Source: an uncultured Bacilli bacterium (GTDB lineage: Bacteria > Bacillota_I > Bacilli_A > RF39 > UBA660). From it: a DNA stretch of 64,000 nucleotides. The position numbers were made by a program, and so were the translations under genes. The notes beneath the pieces are model-generated. The model did not search any database. It saw only the letters and a list, made by a program, of their open reading frames with translations, and was not told the DNA's origin. The stretch spans positions 24,638 to 88,637 of the forward strand of contig CALVOP010000003.1 of assembly GCA_944350345.1 (NCBI GenBank). The letters are read 5' to 3'. Shown piece after piece: positions 63,947 to 64,000 of the stretch; the first letter of the stretch is position 1, and the number at the start of each line of letters is the position of its first letter.

Positions 63947-64000
63947 AATTTATCAATATTGTCATTCATTATAGTTATATAAGTTTCACTATTTTTCCTT
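63925..64000 (-). CDS. 3' end of a minus-strand gene cut by the window edge
   Basis: Reading the minus strand, the frame is open from the edge to TAA at 63925-63927 and encodes a helical end (NSETYITIMNDNIDKLKREL). Its stop lies in a hairpin terminator, the same arrangement as at nfo/DUF2624 and nth/ponA, which supports it being a real gene end. Product unknown. Confidence 0.4.
   Translation of the reverse strand, partial: RKNSETYITIMNDNIDKLKRELLK

Overview
The window reads as chromosomal DNA of an uncultured, walled, low-G+C member of the Bacilli, most like the gut lineages related to RF39 and the Mollicutes. Three observations support this: very AT-rich DNA; standard code with TGA used as stop; and gene neighbourhoods matching Bacillus subtilis (dnaD-nth-ponA-recU, dnaG-sigA-trmK, sirA-yneF, dnaB-dnaI, ytxG-ytxH, nfo next to yqfT). 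Three penicillin-binding proteins and an mraZ cluster show a peptidoglycan wall. This placement is inference from gene content, not from a marker tree.

Layout. 1-9 kb: remnant of a sortase-type surface protein, a prenyl synthase, L28, endonuclease IV, a PBP2-like protein, trmB, and a lipoprotein/ytxG/ytxH run. 9-16.4 kb: T-box-tyrS, tmRNA, a DUF3048 protein, cdaA-cdaR (c-di-AMP synthesis) and a large lipoprotein. 16.5-25 kb: HU, cca, dnaD-nth, convergent ponA-recU, rpsB-tsf. 25-32 kb: mraZ-rsmH-ftsL-pbpB under a textbook MraZ operator, then sirA-like, yneF, dnaB, dnaI. 32.1-33.9 kb: accessory island with a lone AbiEii-type nucleotidyltransferase, two tandem related small helical proteins and a decayed surface-protein gene. 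34-38.3 kb: str operon (rpsL, rpsG, fusA, tuf). 38.4-41.6 kb: membrane hybrid histidine kinase, Hpt-receiver protein and a prepilin. 41.8-47.9 kb: 1533-residue surface protein with two lectin-like domains, then a decayed paralogue. 48.3-58 kb: CIRCE-controlled hrcA-grpE-dnaK, pepF, dnaJ, dnaG-rpoD-trmK. 58-64 kb: GspF/PilC protein and prepilin peptidase (probable partners of the prepilin), a polysaccharide deacetylase, ruvAB, a candidate small RNA, and the 3' end of a gene running off the right edge on the minus strand.

Most striking signal: inside the giant surface protein, two ~165-base cassettes (43093-43256 and 45211-45380) are 53-58% G+C by hand count of 120-base stretches, in a gene otherwise far more AT-rich. 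They end in an identical 29-base block. Between them they differ at 17 aligned codons, all amino-acid-changing, with no synonymous differences; 13 of the 17 keep the third base. This is what variable repeats of a diversity-generating retroelement (DGR) look like. No reverse transcriptase or template repeat is in the window, so they would have to lie elsewhere.

Strand composition also changes. Plus-strand genes left of about 48 kb are A-rich with weak G-over-C skew; plus-strand genes right of it are T-rich with strong G-over-C skew. This points to a replication-strand switch, inversion boundary or assembly joint near 48 kb.
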